NCBI RefSeq assembly: GCF_030348825.1
Contig: NZ_JAUCES010000005.1
Span: forward strand, 806,001 to 870,000
Length of the DNA stretch: 64,000 nt
Reading direction: 5' to 3'
From: Fictibacillus sp. b24
GTDB lineage: Bacteria; Bacillota; Bacilli; Bacillales; Fictibacillaceae
In this document: piece after piece, positions 26,440 to 34,685 of the stretch
How the letters are laid out: each line of letters begins with the position of its first letter
How positions within the stretch are numbered: position 1 is the stretch's first letter
Made by a program: the position numbers and the translations under genes
The notes under the pieces: model-generated
What the model was told of the DNA's origin: nothing
Seen by the model: only the letters and a program-made list of their open reading frames with translations
Database searches by the model: none

Positions 26440-26982
26440 ATGGCAGAACGTATGGTAGGTAAACAGGCACCTCGCTTTGAGATGGAAGCGATCATGCCGA
26501 ATAATGAAACGAAAAAAGTAAGCTTAGAAGAGAACATGAAAAATGGGAAATGGACGGTTCTTTTCTTTTATCCGATGGACTTTACCTTTGTGTGTCCGAC
26601 AGAAATTACAGCATTGTCTGACCGTTATGGTGAATTTGAAGATCTGGATGCTGAGGTAATCGGCGTTTCTACAGATACAGTACACACGCATTTGGCTTGG
26701 ATTAATACAAGCCGAGAAGAAAATGGACTTGGTGAATTAAATTACCCACTCGCTGCAGACACGAATCACCGTGTTTCTCGCGATTATGGCGTTTTGATTG
26801 AAGAAGAAGGCGTTGCTCTAAGAGGACTGTTCATCATCAATCCGGAAGGTGAAATGATGTATCAAGTCGTCTTCCATAACAACATTGGCCGAGATGCTGA
26901 CGAAACGCTGCGTGTTCTTCAAGCCTTACAAACAGGCGGACTTTGCCCAGCAAACTGGAAGCCAGGGCAGAAAACACTTTAA
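26440..26982 (+). CDS. ahpA: AhpA-type 2-Cys peroxiredoxin (YkuU)
   Basis: The product has 180 residues. The peroxidatic cysteine is C52 in FTFVCPTE and the resolving cysteine C169 in GGLCPANW, giving a typical 2-Cys Prx1/AhpC-class enzyme that reduces H2O2 and alkyl hydroperoxides. AAGGAGTGA precedes ATG 26440; the in-frame GTG at 26428 is part of the RBS. AhpT and Dps follow in the same orientation, and a Fur box controls the promoter. The B. subtilis ykuU-ykuV pair is the model. Confidence 0.93.
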   Translation: MAERMVGKQAPRFEMEAIMPNNETKKVSLEENMKNGKWTVLFFYPMDFTFVCPTEITALSDRYGEFEDLDAEVIGVSTDTVHTHLAWINTSREENGLGELNYPLAADTNHRVSRDYGVLIEEEGVALRGLFIINPEGEMMYQVVFHNNIGRDADETLRVLQALQTGGLCPANWKPGQKTL

Positions 26983-27042
26983 GAATGGTTGTTTAAAACT
27001 TGCAGCTTTTAGGGTTGCGGGTTGCAAAGACCCCATTGGCAA

Positions 27043-27105
27043 GTTGATTGAAGTGGAAGGTGCGAGACTCCCCCGGAAAGCGAGCACCCTGAAACGCAAA
27101 TCAAC
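27043..27105. repeat. 63-bp shortened copy of the 128-bp element (inverted)
   Basis: The ends GTTGATTGAAG and GCAAATCAAC match the terminal repeats of the 128-bp element, and AAGGTGCGAGACTCC and GGAAAGCGAGCACC match its subterminal blocks; the middle is missing. Orientation is opposite to copies A and B. It sits between ahpA and ahpT, inside the probable operon. Confidence 0.82.
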
Positions 27106-27168
27106 CACTTCTTGCAATTACTTAATAAAATATTTAAACAAACGTTTAACTTTTGGAGGGAATAGAAG

Positions 27169-27618
27169 ATGAAATTACGTGAACAATTGCCTGAACTAGA
27201 TGGTGCTACAACTTGGTTGAATGATGAAGTAACAAAAGAAGAATTAGTTGGAGAAAAAGCTACATTGATTCATTTCTGGTCCGTGAGCTGCGGTCTTTGT
27301 AAAGAAGCGATGCCTGATGTGAATGAACTTCGTGACGAATATGAAGATGATCTGAACGTAGTGGCTGTGCACATGCCGCGATCTGAAAACGATTTGGACA
27401 TGAGTGTCATCGAACAAATGGCGATCGGACATGACATCACGCAGCCGATCTATGTGGATAGCGAGCACAAATTGACGGATGCTTTTGAAAACAAATATGT
27501 CCCTGCTTACTATGTTTTTGATAAAGAAGGAAAACTTCGTCACTTCCAAGCTGGCGGAAGCGGAATGGACATGCTTCGTAAACGATTGAACCGTGTATTA
27601 AATGAAGAAGCAAAATAA
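27169..27618 (+). CDS. ahpT: AhpT, thioredoxin-like thiol-disulfide oxidoreductase (YkuV)
   Basis: The product has 149 residues with a thioredoxin fold; the active site is C41-G-L-C44 in FWSVSCGLCKEAMP. It lacks a signal peptide, so it acts in the cytoplasm. YkuV is the probable electron donor to the partner peroxiredoxin YkuU/AhpA. It lies 186 nt downstream of ahpA, the gap being partly filled by the 63-bp repeat, and 12 nt upstream of dps. The RBS is TGGAGGG. Confidence 0.9.
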   Translation: MKLREQLPELDGATTWLNDEVTKEELVGEKATLIHFWSVSCGLCKEAMPDVNELRDEYEDDLNVVAVHMPRSENDLDMSVIEQMAIGHDITQPIYVDSEHKLTDAFENKYVPAYYVFDKEGKLRHFQAGGSGMDMLRKRLNRVLNEEAK

Positions 27619-27630
27619 GGAGATGATACG

Positions 27631-28065
27631 ATGAATACGATCCAAGATGTACTAAATCGCCAAGTGGCAAACTGGAATGTACTGTTCGTAAAATTGCACA
27701 ACTATCATTGGTATGTAAAAGGGCCACATTTCTTCACATTGCATGAAAAGTTTGAAGAGCTGTACAATGAAGCTGCAACAAACATTGATGAACTGGCTGA
27801 GCGACTGCTCGTTCTAAAAGGAACACCTGTAGCAACAATGAAAGAACATTTGGATCTGGCTACGGTACAAGAAGCGAAGGGCAGCGAAACGGCTGAAGAA
27901 ATGGTGCAGAGCGTTATTAACGATTTCGAACTATTAATTGAGGAAATTAAAGAAGGAATGGACGTAACCGAGCGTGAAGGCGATGAAGTGACACATGATA
28001 TGCTTCTATCTGTTCGTGAAAGTCTTGCAAAACAAAACTGGATGCTTCGTGCATTCGTAAGCTAA
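27631..28065 (+). CDS. dps: Dps-family ferritin-like DNA-protection protein
   Basis: The product has 144 residues with the four-helix bundle of Dps. The ferroxidase-site residues fall in [23 protein letters not shown] (split over about residues 24-46) and the partner helix [10 protein letters not shown]. Dps dodecamers oxidise Fe2+ with H2O2, store iron and protect DNA. A clean RBS AAGGAGATGAT lies 12 nt after ahpT, so the three genes likely share the Fur-box promoter. Iron storage under an iron-responsive box fits. Confidence 0.93.
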   Translation: MNTIQDVLNRQVANWNVLFVKLHNYHWYVKGPHFFTLHEKFEELYNEAATNIDELAERLLVLKGTPVATMKEHLDLATVQEAKGSETAEEMVQSVINDFELLIEEIKEGMDVTEREGDEVTHDMLLSVRESLAKQNWMLRAFVS

Positions 28066-28073
28066 AACAGTTA

Positions 28074-28101
28074 AAGGGTGACTTCGGTCGCTCTTTTTTT
28101 G
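28074..28101 (+). terminator. Terminator of dps
   Basis: AGGGTGAC, TTCG loop, GTCGCTCT (imperfect stem), then TTTTTTT. Confidence 0.8.
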
Positions 28102-28140
28102 TGAACATTCATTGGTAAGGGTTATTTAATAATGAGAATC

Positions 28141-28172
28141 AGCCCTGAAACAGTGTTGATGTTTTCAGGGCT
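28141..28172. terminator. 10-bp inverted repeat between convergent dps and OYE genes
   Basis: AGCCCTGAAA (28141-28150) and TTTCAGGGCT (28163-28172) are perfectly complementary with a 12-nt loop. A T run follows on the plus strand after 8 nt; the minus strand lacks a tail. It may be a backup terminator or a processed 3-prime end for the OYE gene. Confidence 0.55.
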
Positions 28173-28177
28173 AGTGG

Positions 28178-29293
28178 TTATTTTTTTGATAAGATTTCTT
28201 GATGAAGTTCAGCTTCTTTTATATCAGCGATCGGCATTAGAATTTCTTGTGGTTGAAATGGTCTTAATGCTTCGTCTTTTTCAATCAATAGAGGAAGGTC
28301 TGGATTCGCAAGTGCACCTGTACCGATGCTTATCAAGTTAGCATGTTGATCATTTACGAGTTTTTCAGCTTTTTCAAATTCATGAAGGTAGCCGTTTGCG
28401 ATAACAGGTTTATCATTTGAATACATTTTTGCAGCTTCAGCTAACGACTTAGTTCCTTCACCAAAAGATGGAGCAGTACCGTCTTTATCAGTTACGTGAA
28501 TGTAATCAAGCTGCGTATTACCTAAAGTAGAGAAAATGAGTTCAGCATCGTTTTCTCTATTTGGCCATTTGTACAATTGATCTGATACTTTCCCTTGTGA
28601 AATTCGGATGCCTACAAGAAAATCAGGACCGGTTGCCTCTCTCACAGCTTCTATGATCTTTATAAAGAGCGTGAGAGCTTTTTCTAAAGTTGGACCATAT
28701 TCATCTGTTCGCTTGTTTAAATAATCCGTTAAAAATTCATCCAATAAATAACCGTTTGCTCCGTGAATTTCGACTCCATCAAATCCCGCACGCTTTGCGT
28801 TTAGAGCGGCTGATGCAAAAGATTGTATAACATTCTGTACATCCTTCTCGTCCATGGCTTTTGGTGTTTTAAAAGGCCCTGAGCCATGATAAAAGCCTAA
28901 TTGTTCTCCTTTTGGAGCGATGGCTGATGGTGCGATAGAGGTTTCCGTATAAGCGTTTCCTTGGTTTTGCCCTCCAGCATGCATCAATTGTGCAATCATT
29001 CTCGCACCATTTTCTTTTACAGCACGAACAACGGGTTTCCAAGCCTCAACATGCTCTTCTGTAGCCAAGCCAGGCTGATTAAAATAACCCTGACTATGCA
29101 ATGTGTCTGTGTAGATTCCTTCAGAAATCACCATAGCGAATCCGCCGTTAGCGAATCTTTTATAATAGTGAGCCATCTTTTCATTTGCTTTGCCATCTTC
29201 ATCTGCACTGACTCGTGTCATAGGAGCCACGACATATCTGTTTTTTAACTCTAATGATCCGAGTAAAAAAGGTGTTAATACGTGTTTAGCCAT
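28178..29293 (-). CDS. Old Yellow Enzyme-family NADH:flavin oxidoreductase
   Basis: The product has 371 residues with a TIM-barrel OYE domain. Signatures are RYVVAPMTRVS at the N-terminus, AQLMHAGGQ, and GFDGVEIHGANGYLLDEFLT (about 174-193), holding the substrate-binding His and Asn pair. Members reduce activated C=C bonds of enones and related electrophiles with FMN. At 371 residues it is longer than B. subtilis NamA/YqjM (338), so I do not assign that name. RBS AGGAGGT precedes the ATG. Confidence 0.88.
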   Translation of the reverse strand: MAKHVLTPFLLGSLELKNRYVVAPMTRVSADEDGKANEKMAHYYKRFANGGFAMVISEGIYTDTLHSQGYFNQPGLATEEHVEAWKPVVRAVKENGARMIAQLMHAGGQNQGNAYTETSIAPSAIAPKGEQLGFYHGSGPFKTPKAMDEKDVQNVIQSFASAALNAKRAGFDGVEIHGANGYLLDEFLTDYLNKRTDEYGPTLEKALTLFIKIIEAVREATGPDFLVGIRISQGKVSDQLYKWPNRENDAELIFSTLGNTQLDYIHVTDKDGTAPSFGEGTKSLAEAAKMYSNDKPVIANGYLHEFEKAEKLVNDQHANLISIGTGALANPDLPLLIEKDEALRPFQPQEILMPIADIKEAELHQEILSKK

Positions 29294-29574
29294 TGAATTT
29301 TAAAACCTCCTAAAAGTAAGTAAATAATTTTTATTTTGTAAAAGATATCATACAACAAAGAATAACTTCAAATGTATTGCTTAAAAGCTGTACCAGCCTT
29401 ATTTTTTGCATTTAAGTATGAATTATTTACAGAGTGTATAAGATTGTAAGGTTAAACATGGCGGATTTATGATACAATCAGTAAGTATGCATTTTTGTAT
29501 GTTACGGATTGATTATTTCTATGAAAGCTGAATGATTTCGTCAGCCAGCTTTATATAAAAGGAGAGATTTCCAT

Positions 29575-31194
29575 ATGATTACGGTAACTAACGTTGGTCT
29601 TCGCTACGGCGACCGCAAGCTGTTTGAAGACGTTAATATAAAGTTCACACCAGGAAACTGCTATGGTTTAATCGGTGCGAACGGTGCGGGTAAATCTACA
29701 TTTTTAAAAATTCTATCTGGTGAGATCGAGGCGCAAACGGGTGACGTGCACATGACGCCAGGCGAACGTCTAGCTGTTTTGAAACAGAACCACTTTGAAT
29801 ACGAAGATCAAGAAGTGCTTCAAACGGTTATCATGGGTCACGCTCGTCTATATGAAGTGATGCAAGAAAAGAATGCGATTTATATGAAAGCTGACTTTTC
29901 TGATGCAGATGGCATGCGCGCGGCTGAACTTGAAGGCGAGTTTGCTGAGCTTAACGGTTGGGAAGCAGAGTCTGAAGCAGCAATCCTTTTAAAAGGATTG
30001 GGTATCAAGGAAGATCTTCACACGAAGAAACTTGCGGACATTACGGGATCTGAAAAAGTAAAAGTATTACTTGCTCAAGCTCTTTTCGGCAAACCTGATG
30101 TTCTATTGCTGGATGAGCCTACGAACCACTTGGACCTTCAAGCGATTCAATGGCTGGAAGATTTCTTAATTAACTTTGAGAATACAGTAATCGTCGTATC
30201 CCATGACCGTCACTTCTTAAACAAGGTGTGTACGCACATGGCTGACCTTGATTTTGGTAAAATCCAAATCTATGTTGGGAACTACGATTTCTGGTACGAG
30301 TCTTCTCAATTAGCACTTCGTATGGCACAAGATCAAAACAAGAAAAAAGAAGAGAAGATTAAAGAGTTACAAGCGTTCGTTGCACGTTTTAGTGCGAATG
30401 CATCAAAATCTAAGCAAGCCACTTCACGTAAGAAGCTATTAGATAAAATCTCTTTAGATGATATCCGACCGTCTTCTCGTAAATATCCATACGTGAACTT
30501 TGGCATCAACCGTGAGATTGGTAACGACCTTCTTCGTGTTGATGGTTTAACAAAAACGATTGATGGCGTGAAAGTACTTGATAACGTAAGCTTTATCATG
30601 AACAAGGACGACAAGATCGCTTTCGTTGGTAAAGAAGAGATCGCAATCTCTACTTTATTTAAAATTCTAATGGGTGAGATGGAAGCGGACAGCGGAACTT
30701 ACAAATGGGGTGTAACAACATCTCAAGCATTCTTCCCGCGTGACAACTCTAAGTACTTCGAAGGCAGCGAGCAGACTCTTGTAGATTGGCTGCGTCAATA
30801 CTCTCCTGAAGACCAAACGGAAAGCTTCCTTCGTGGATTCCTTGGCCGTATGCTCTTCTCAGGTGAAGAAGTTATGAAGAAGCCGTCCGTATTATCTGGA
30901 GGAGAGAAAGTACGCTGTATGCTTTCTAAGATGATGCTTAGCGGATCGAACGTGTTGATCATGGACGATCCTACGAACCACTTGGATCTAGAGTCGATCA
31001 CAGCTTTAAACAACGGTTTAATCAGCTACAAAGGTTCATTGATGTTCACATCACATGACCATCAGTTCGTTGAAACGATCGCAAACCGTATCATCGAGAT
31101 CACACCTAAAGGAATCATTGATAAGCAAATGTCTTATGATGAGTACTTGGCTAACGAAGATCTTAAAAAACAGCGTCAGCTTATGTATCAATAA
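29575..31194 (+). CDS. ykpA: ABC-F family ATPase, YkpA subgroup
   Basis: The product has 539 residues: two ABC domains joined by a charged linker (about 245-300) and no membrane part. NBD1 has a good Walker A (GANGAGKST, 34-42) but a degenerate signature (ITGSEK, 156-161). NBD2 has a canonical signature (LSGGEK) but a degenerate Walker A (GKEEIAIST, 352-360). Thus only one of the two composite ATP sites looks canonical. ABC-F proteins act on the ribosome; antibiotic resistance is not implied for this subgroup. Sequence agrees closely with my memory of B. subtilis YkpA. Confidence 0.92.
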   Translation: MITVTNVGLRYGDRKLFEDVNIKFTPGNCYGLIGANGAGKSTFLKILSGEIEAQTGDVHMTPGERLAVLKQNHFEYEDQEVLQTVIMGHARLYEVMQEKNAIYMKADFSDADGMRAAELEGEFAELNGWEAESEAAILLKGLGIKEDLHTKKLADITGSEKVKVLLAQALFGKPDVLLLDEPTNHLDLQAIQWLEDFLINFENTVIVVSHDRHFLNKVCTHMADLDFGKIQIYVGNYDFWYESSQLALRMAQDQNKKKEEKIKELQAFVARFSANASKSKQATSRKKLLDKISLDDIRPSSRKYPYVNFGINREIGNDLLRVDGLTKTIDGVKVLDNVSFIMNKDDKIAFVGKEEIAISTLFKILMGEMEADSGTYKWGVTTSQAFFPRDNSKYFEGSEQTLVDWLRQYSPEDQTESFLRGFLGRMLFSGEEVMKKPSVLSGGEKVRCMLSKMMLSGSNVLIMDDPTNHLDLESITALNNGLISYKGSLMFTSHDHQFVETIANRIIEITPKGIIDKQMSYDEYLANEDLKKQRQLMYQ

Positions 31195-31199
31195 AAATG

Positions 31200-31243
31200 T
31201 AAGGAGTGTTAAATCTGTTCGTAGATTTAGCACTCCTTTTTTT
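31200..31243 (+). terminator. Terminator of the ABC-F gene
   Basis: A long stem AAGGAGTG-TTAAATCT / AGATTTA-GCACTCCTT is followed by a T tract. Confidence 0.93.
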
Positions 31244-31260
31244 TAGAGGAGGAGAAAGGT

Positions 31261-31584
31261 GTGGAGCGTTTTACGGAAAATGTGATTACGATTATAAAAA
31301 GCATACCGCGTGGTAAAGTGATGTCCTATGGCCAGATTGCACGTGTGGCTGGAAATCCCCGCAGTGCCAGACAAGTCGTTCGCATTCTTCATTCGATGAG
31401 CAAAAAATACAATCTTCCGTGGCATCGTGTAGTTAACGTAAAAGGTGAGATTTCAATGGAGGACGAAGAATTTTTTATGACGCAAAAGACATTGTTAGAA
31501 CAAGAAGGCATTGTGTTTAAAGGGGAAAATAAAGTTGTTATGGAAAAGTATAGATATCAACCGGTTGATGAATGGACGGTGTAG
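31261..31584 (+). CDS. Alkyltransferase-like protein (ATL), O6-alkylguanine-binding
   Basis: The product has 107 residues of the MGMT/Ogt DNA-binding domain. The active-site motif PCHRVV is replaced by PWHRVV (W54), so the acceptor cysteine is missing and the protein cannot transfer alkyl groups. ATLs flip O6-alkylguanine with the same fold (helix-turn-helix region ARQVVRILHSMS) and hand lesions to nucleotide excision repair. uvrBA lies about 4 kb downstream. GTG start behind GGAGGAGAAAGG. Confidence 0.92.
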   Translation: MERFTENVITIIKSIPRGKVMSYGQIARVAGNPRSARQVVRILHSMSKKYNLPWHRVVNVKGEISMEDEEFFMTQKTLLEQEGIVFKGENKVVMEKYRYQPVDEWTV

Positions 31585-31623
31585 ATAAACCAGGTTCAAT
31601 ATAATAACAAAAGTAAAACATTT

Positions 31624-31661
31624 TGGAGCGATGTCTTAAGGGAATCGCTCTTTCTTTTTGT
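31624..31661 (+). terminator. Terminator of the ATL gene
   Basis: GAGCGAT pairs with ATCGCTC around GTCTTAAGGGA, followed by TTTC and TTTTT. Confidence 0.85.
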
Positions 31662-31775
31662 GATAAAACTTTTGTGGAAGTTTTACTTTATATAATTAGG
31701 GCACAATAGGTTAGGAGCTTTTATTGATTTGTTCATGGTTTCTAACTAACAGTTGTTATTAATGAGGTGGGACAT

Positions 31776-33155
31776 ATGAGAATGAATCTGCTTGATAATT
31801 ATTTAAAAAAATATACGAGGATGTCAGAGAGGGAATTATCTCATACGGTTCAATCGAACATGTGGTTTACTCCTGTACTTTACGTTCTTTTTTCTTCTTT
31901 ATTAGTAACGGCTACTTTAACTTCTGATCTTAAGTATGATTTAGGCAATCAGATGAGACCGTTTTTTGCGGTCGATTATGATTTAACTCTCGCACTTGTA
32001 GGTACACTTACCGCTGCTATCTTAACGTTAACCACTTTTACGTTTAACTTGATCTTGGTGGTTTTTACGACATTTTCGATGCAGTTTTCACCGAGGATGC
32101 TAAAGAATTTTATTGCTAGTAAATCTACACAAAGAGTTTTAGGGATATTTACATCTAGTTTTGTTTATATGCTATTAAGTTTTATATTTCTGAATAAAAG
32201 AATGGCAGAATATTATTTTGCTGTTCCAGTGCTCGCGGGTTTAATAGCTGCCGTATCAATGGGGACGTTTATCTTTTTTATTAATCACGCAGTTGCCTGG
32301 CTGCAAGTAAACCAGATGACATACGATATGAAAAAAGAAGCGCTATCCATTGTGAAAAATACGTTAGAGGATGAAGTGGATCCTTATAAAGTAAACGATC
32401 TAAGCACGGTTAACAGTGAAATTTGTGAGACAAAGGGCAATACGATAACGGCTGGAAAGTCAGGCTTCATTCAACTTGTGGATTTTGTTTCTATTATGAA
32501 AGAGGCAGAAAAAGATGATATTGTCATCCAACTGGAGTATACGATTGGAAGTTATGTGTATGCTACAACACCATTCATTACGTATTGGAAAAATGGTGAA
32601 AATGAAGTAGATGAACGTAAATATCTGTCATTTATCAGCATTGGAAGAAGGCAGACAGAAGTTCAAGATATAGAATTTAGTATTAACAAGCTGGTAGAAG
32701 TCGCTATAAGGTCTCTAGGGAATTTTGATCCAAAAACCGCAACAAACGCTATCTATCAGCTTGGAGAAGTTCTTGCATCGATTTCACGCGGGTCCATATT
32801 CTCTACGTATTTAGTGGATAAAAACAACAATCTTCGCGTGGTTTTAGAAGAAAGAGATTTTAATCATTATTTATATAATGCCTTTGGTTACATAAGACAC
32901 TATGCAAAAGATAATGTTATTGTTTGCACGGAAATCCTTAAAGTATTGGATTTGATGGCGAAATCTCTTAATAAGCGTGATTACAATGCCGTTTGGGAAT
33001 TTGGCGTGTTTACAGCCAGCGGATTTGAAAATCTTTTCTTATTTACACTAGATGAGCAGCAATTTCACCGTGCGCTGCATAATCTTGCGATAACGACAAA
33101 ACATGAAAAAGAGTTTGAAGCGTTCATGGAAAAAGAAAAACAGAATAGAGCTTAG
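31776..33155 (+). CDS. DUF2254-family membrane protein
   Basis: The product has 459 residues. Four hydrophobic segments lie in the first 180 residues (about 30-50, 70-100, 120-140, 145-170), followed by a large soluble domain. The text (LTLTTFTFNLILVVFTTFSM and FSPRMLKNFI) is typical of DUF2254. Function is unknown; an ion-channel or membrane-stress role is speculation. ATG 31776 follows GAGGTGGG; the upstream in-frame GTG 31767 is within the RBS. Confidence 0.85.
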   Translation: MRMNLLDNYLKKYTRMSERELSHTVQSNMWFTPVLYVLFSSLLVTATLTSDLKYDLGNQMRPFFAVDYDLTLALVGTLTAAILTLTTFTFNLILVVFTTFSMQFSPRMLKNFIASKSTQRVLGIFTSSFVYMLLSFIFLNKRMAEYYFAVPVLAGLIAAVSMGTFIFFINHAVAWLQVNQMTYDMKKEALSIVKNTLEDEVDPYKVNDLSTVNSEICETKGNTITAGKSGFIQLVDFVSIMKEAEKDDIVIQLEYTIGSYVYATTPFITYWKNGENEVDERKYLSFISIGRRQTEVQDIEFSINKLVEVAIRSLGNFDPKTATNAIYQLGEVLASISRGSIFSTYLVDKNNNLRVVLEERDFNHYLYNAFGYIRHYAKDNVIVCTEILKVLDLMAKSLNKRDYNAVWEFGVFTASGFENLFLFTLDEQQFHRALHNLAITTKHEKEFEAFMEKEKQNRA

Positions 33156-33163
33156 TCCACACG

Positions 33164-33196
33164 AAAAAGCCCCCGAAACGGCTCGGGGGCTTTTGG
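33164..33196. terminator. Shared bidirectional terminator
   Basis: AAAAGCCCCCGA pairs with TCGGGGGCTTTT, a very GC-rich stem with A/T flanks on both strands. It ends the DUF2254 gene and the convergent kinase gene. Confidence 0.93.
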
Positions 33197-33198
33197 TT

Positions 33199-33993
33199 TT
33201 AAATACTTGTTATGGCGGTTCTGACGCTAGCAACGGAGTGGAAAGGCTCATCCAGCTGCAGCATTTTACGAAGAATGGTTTTCAATGACTGTGAGATATC
33301 TAATTCCTCTTCCCAGCTTCTTTCCTTCCTAGATTGAGGTTCATAGGAAGAGTAAAGAAGAAACAGTGCAAAATGACCGAGTGCAAATAAATCACTAATA
33401 ACGGATATTTCACGCATTCTTAGTTTCTCTGGATGATCATCTGGGTCTTGAATTTCTTTGTCAGTTACATAACATGCTAGCCCAAAATCAATGATATGAA
33501 GCTTTCCATCTCGCAGTATGATGTTTGGGATTCGCAGATCGCGGTGAATTATTCCTTTTTGGTGGAAGTTTTCTACAATATTTAATAGCTCCACCAGTAT
33601 GTGAATCGTTTCCTTTTCACTATAGGTTTTCTGATCTCGGAAAATCAAGTCCTCAAACGTGTCACCATTGATCCATTCCATAGCGATAAAGAACCCATGT
33701 TCATTCTGAAATTCGTCTAGAAGCTTTGGAACTTGTTGGTGCAGCAATGCTTTTAGCATTTGCGACTCTCTTTGAAAAGAATGAAGACCGCTATCTGTTT
33801 TCGCTTTAGTCGTCCTGAGCTGCTTTAATACGATTGCTTCCTTTGTTTGAATATCAACTGCTAAATAAGTTATCCCGTAACTACCCATCCCAAGCACTTC
33901 TTTAATTTTGTACCGGCCATGTATCAGGAGCTCTGCCTTAAGTGGCCTGTCGTAGACCAAGCGTTGAACACCTTTCCACCATTCAGTAATCAT
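33199..33993 (-). CDS. Soluble Hanks-type Ser/Thr protein kinase
   Basis: The product has 264 residues and is a near-minimal kinase domain with no membrane or PASTA segment. It has the Gly-rich loop GMGSYG (35-40), K57 in the VLK motif, E76 as likely helix-C Glu, HRDLRIPN (150-157, catalytic D152; the usual Lys of HRDxK is Arg154) and DFG (169-171). The catalytic set is complete enough for activity. It follows a Lys/Tyr/Ser-rich peptide gene by 26 nt on the same strand, a possible substrate. It recalls small bacillar kinases such as YbdM/PrkD or YrzF; I cannot decide which. Confidence 0.88.
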   Translation of the reverse strand: MITEWWKGVQRLVYDRPLKAELLIHGRYKIKEVLGMGSYGITYLAVDIQTKEAIVLKQLRTTKAKTDSGLHSFQRESQMLKALLHQQVPKLLDEFQNEHGFFIAMEWINGDTFEDLIFRDQKTYSEKETIHILVELLNIVENFHQKGIIHRDLRIPNIILRDGKLHIIDFGLACYVTDKEIQDPDDHPEKLRMREISVISDLFALGHFALFLLYSSYEPQSRKERSWEEELDISQSLKTILRKMLQLDEPFHSVASVRTAITSI

Positions 33994-34019
33994 AGTAGGT
34001 TGTTTATGAGAGAAGAGGG

Positions 34020-34205
34020 TCAGCTGCTAAAAAAGCTGCTTCTCTTTTTCTTCTTATAATGCTTGTGTCCGTATCCGCCATAATGTTTCTTTCCGAAGTC
34101 ACTGCTGCTGTATTTCTTATATTTCTTTTTGTATTTGTAACCAGAACTGCTGTATTTTTTGTAGCTTTTATGTCCTAATAACGATTTTAGTAGCTTCATT
34201 AACAT
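34020..34205 (-). CDS. Lys/Tyr/Ser-rich low-complexity small protein (61 aa)
   Basis: After a short hydrophobic start (MLMKLLKSLLGHK) the chain is built almost only from Lys, Tyr, Ser, Gly and His (YKYKKKYKKYSSSDFGKKHY). Nearly one third is Lys, with about nine Tyr. The RBS AAAGGAGATGG is strong, so translation is likely. Such composition occurs in spore coat and crust proteins and in kinase substrates such as CotG. With the kinase gene 26 nt downstream, a substrate role is a fair hypothesis but unproven. Confidence 0.72.
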   Translation of the reverse strand: MLMKLLKSLLGHKSYKKYSSSGYKYKKKYKKYSSSDFGKKHYGGYGHKHYKKKKRSSFFSS

Positions 34206-34301
34206 GATTAAACCATCTCCTTTGAACTTTCTTGTTTAGGATATTCGTGCCTTTTAAGCAATATCCTACTGTACGTACTTTTAAACAGAAAGTTTCATCT
34301 T

Positions 34302-34337
34302 GGGAAATGGGGTCTGACCCCAAACAATTTATTTCCC
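34302..34337. repeat. 36-bp REP-like palindrome, copy 1
   Basis: Outer arms GGGAAAT/ATTTCCC enclose inner arms GGGGTC/GACCCC. A 36-bp copy differing at about two positions lies at 35635-35670. Elements with GGGGTC(A/T)GACCCC are often linked to REP-associated tyrosine transposases; none is present here. Confidence 0.82.
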
Positions 34338-34366
34338 TCAATAATTTCCTTGTTTTTGTCTAGAGA

Positions 34367-34390
34367 GTTTTGTTAAATTTAGAGAGGTAT
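34367..34390 (+). promoter_or_regulatory. Candidate sigma-B promoter of csbA
   Basis: GTTTTG (34367-34372) and AGGTAT (34385-34390) are 12 nt apart, a fair match to the sigma-B consensus. csbA is a sigma-B gene in B. subtilis. The implied start point near 34397 lies after the ATG at 34393, supporting translation from 34453. Confidence 0.6.
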
Positions 34391-34452
34391 ATATGAACGT
34401 TTACAAAAAGCTATGTTTTTTGGATTGTTCAAGGAGAGGGGTTTTTCGTTTC

Positions 34453-34683
34453 ATGTTGGAGTATGTTTTTGCAGCTTTGTTGCCTGTATTTTTGCAGCTG
34501 CTATTTAATAGAGTGCTGTTTACAAAATACTTGCCGTTAGGAATAACGATTATTATTTTAATTTTTGGTTTTGATGGCTTGAATCAGCCTTTACCTCTCC
34601 AAATCGTTGCTGTCATTTTCACGATCATAGGGTTTTTCCTGGGTCTCAAAATTTATAATAAACAAAAAAGAAAAGTAAGATAG
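34453..34683 (+). CDS. csbA: CsbA, small general-stress membrane protein
   Basis: The product has 76 residues with two to three hydrophobic segments and a basic C-terminus (KIYNKQKRKVR). Length and pattern agree with B. subtilis CsbA (76 aa), which lies next to uvrBA and depends on sigma-B. The ATG at 34453 is chosen over 34393 because it gives the family length and suits the predicted promoter, although the AAGGAGAGGGG site is slightly far. Function unknown. Confidence 0.78.
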   Translation: MLEYVFAALLPVFLQLLFNRVLFTKYLPLGITIIILIFGFDGLNQPLPLQIVAVIFTIIGFFLGLKIYNKQKRKVR

Positions 34684-34685
34684 AA

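Noticed and set aside
26885-27172. ORFs spanning the ahpA end and the 63-bp repeat
   Set aside because: They overlap ahpA out of frame, read through a repeat and have no RBS.
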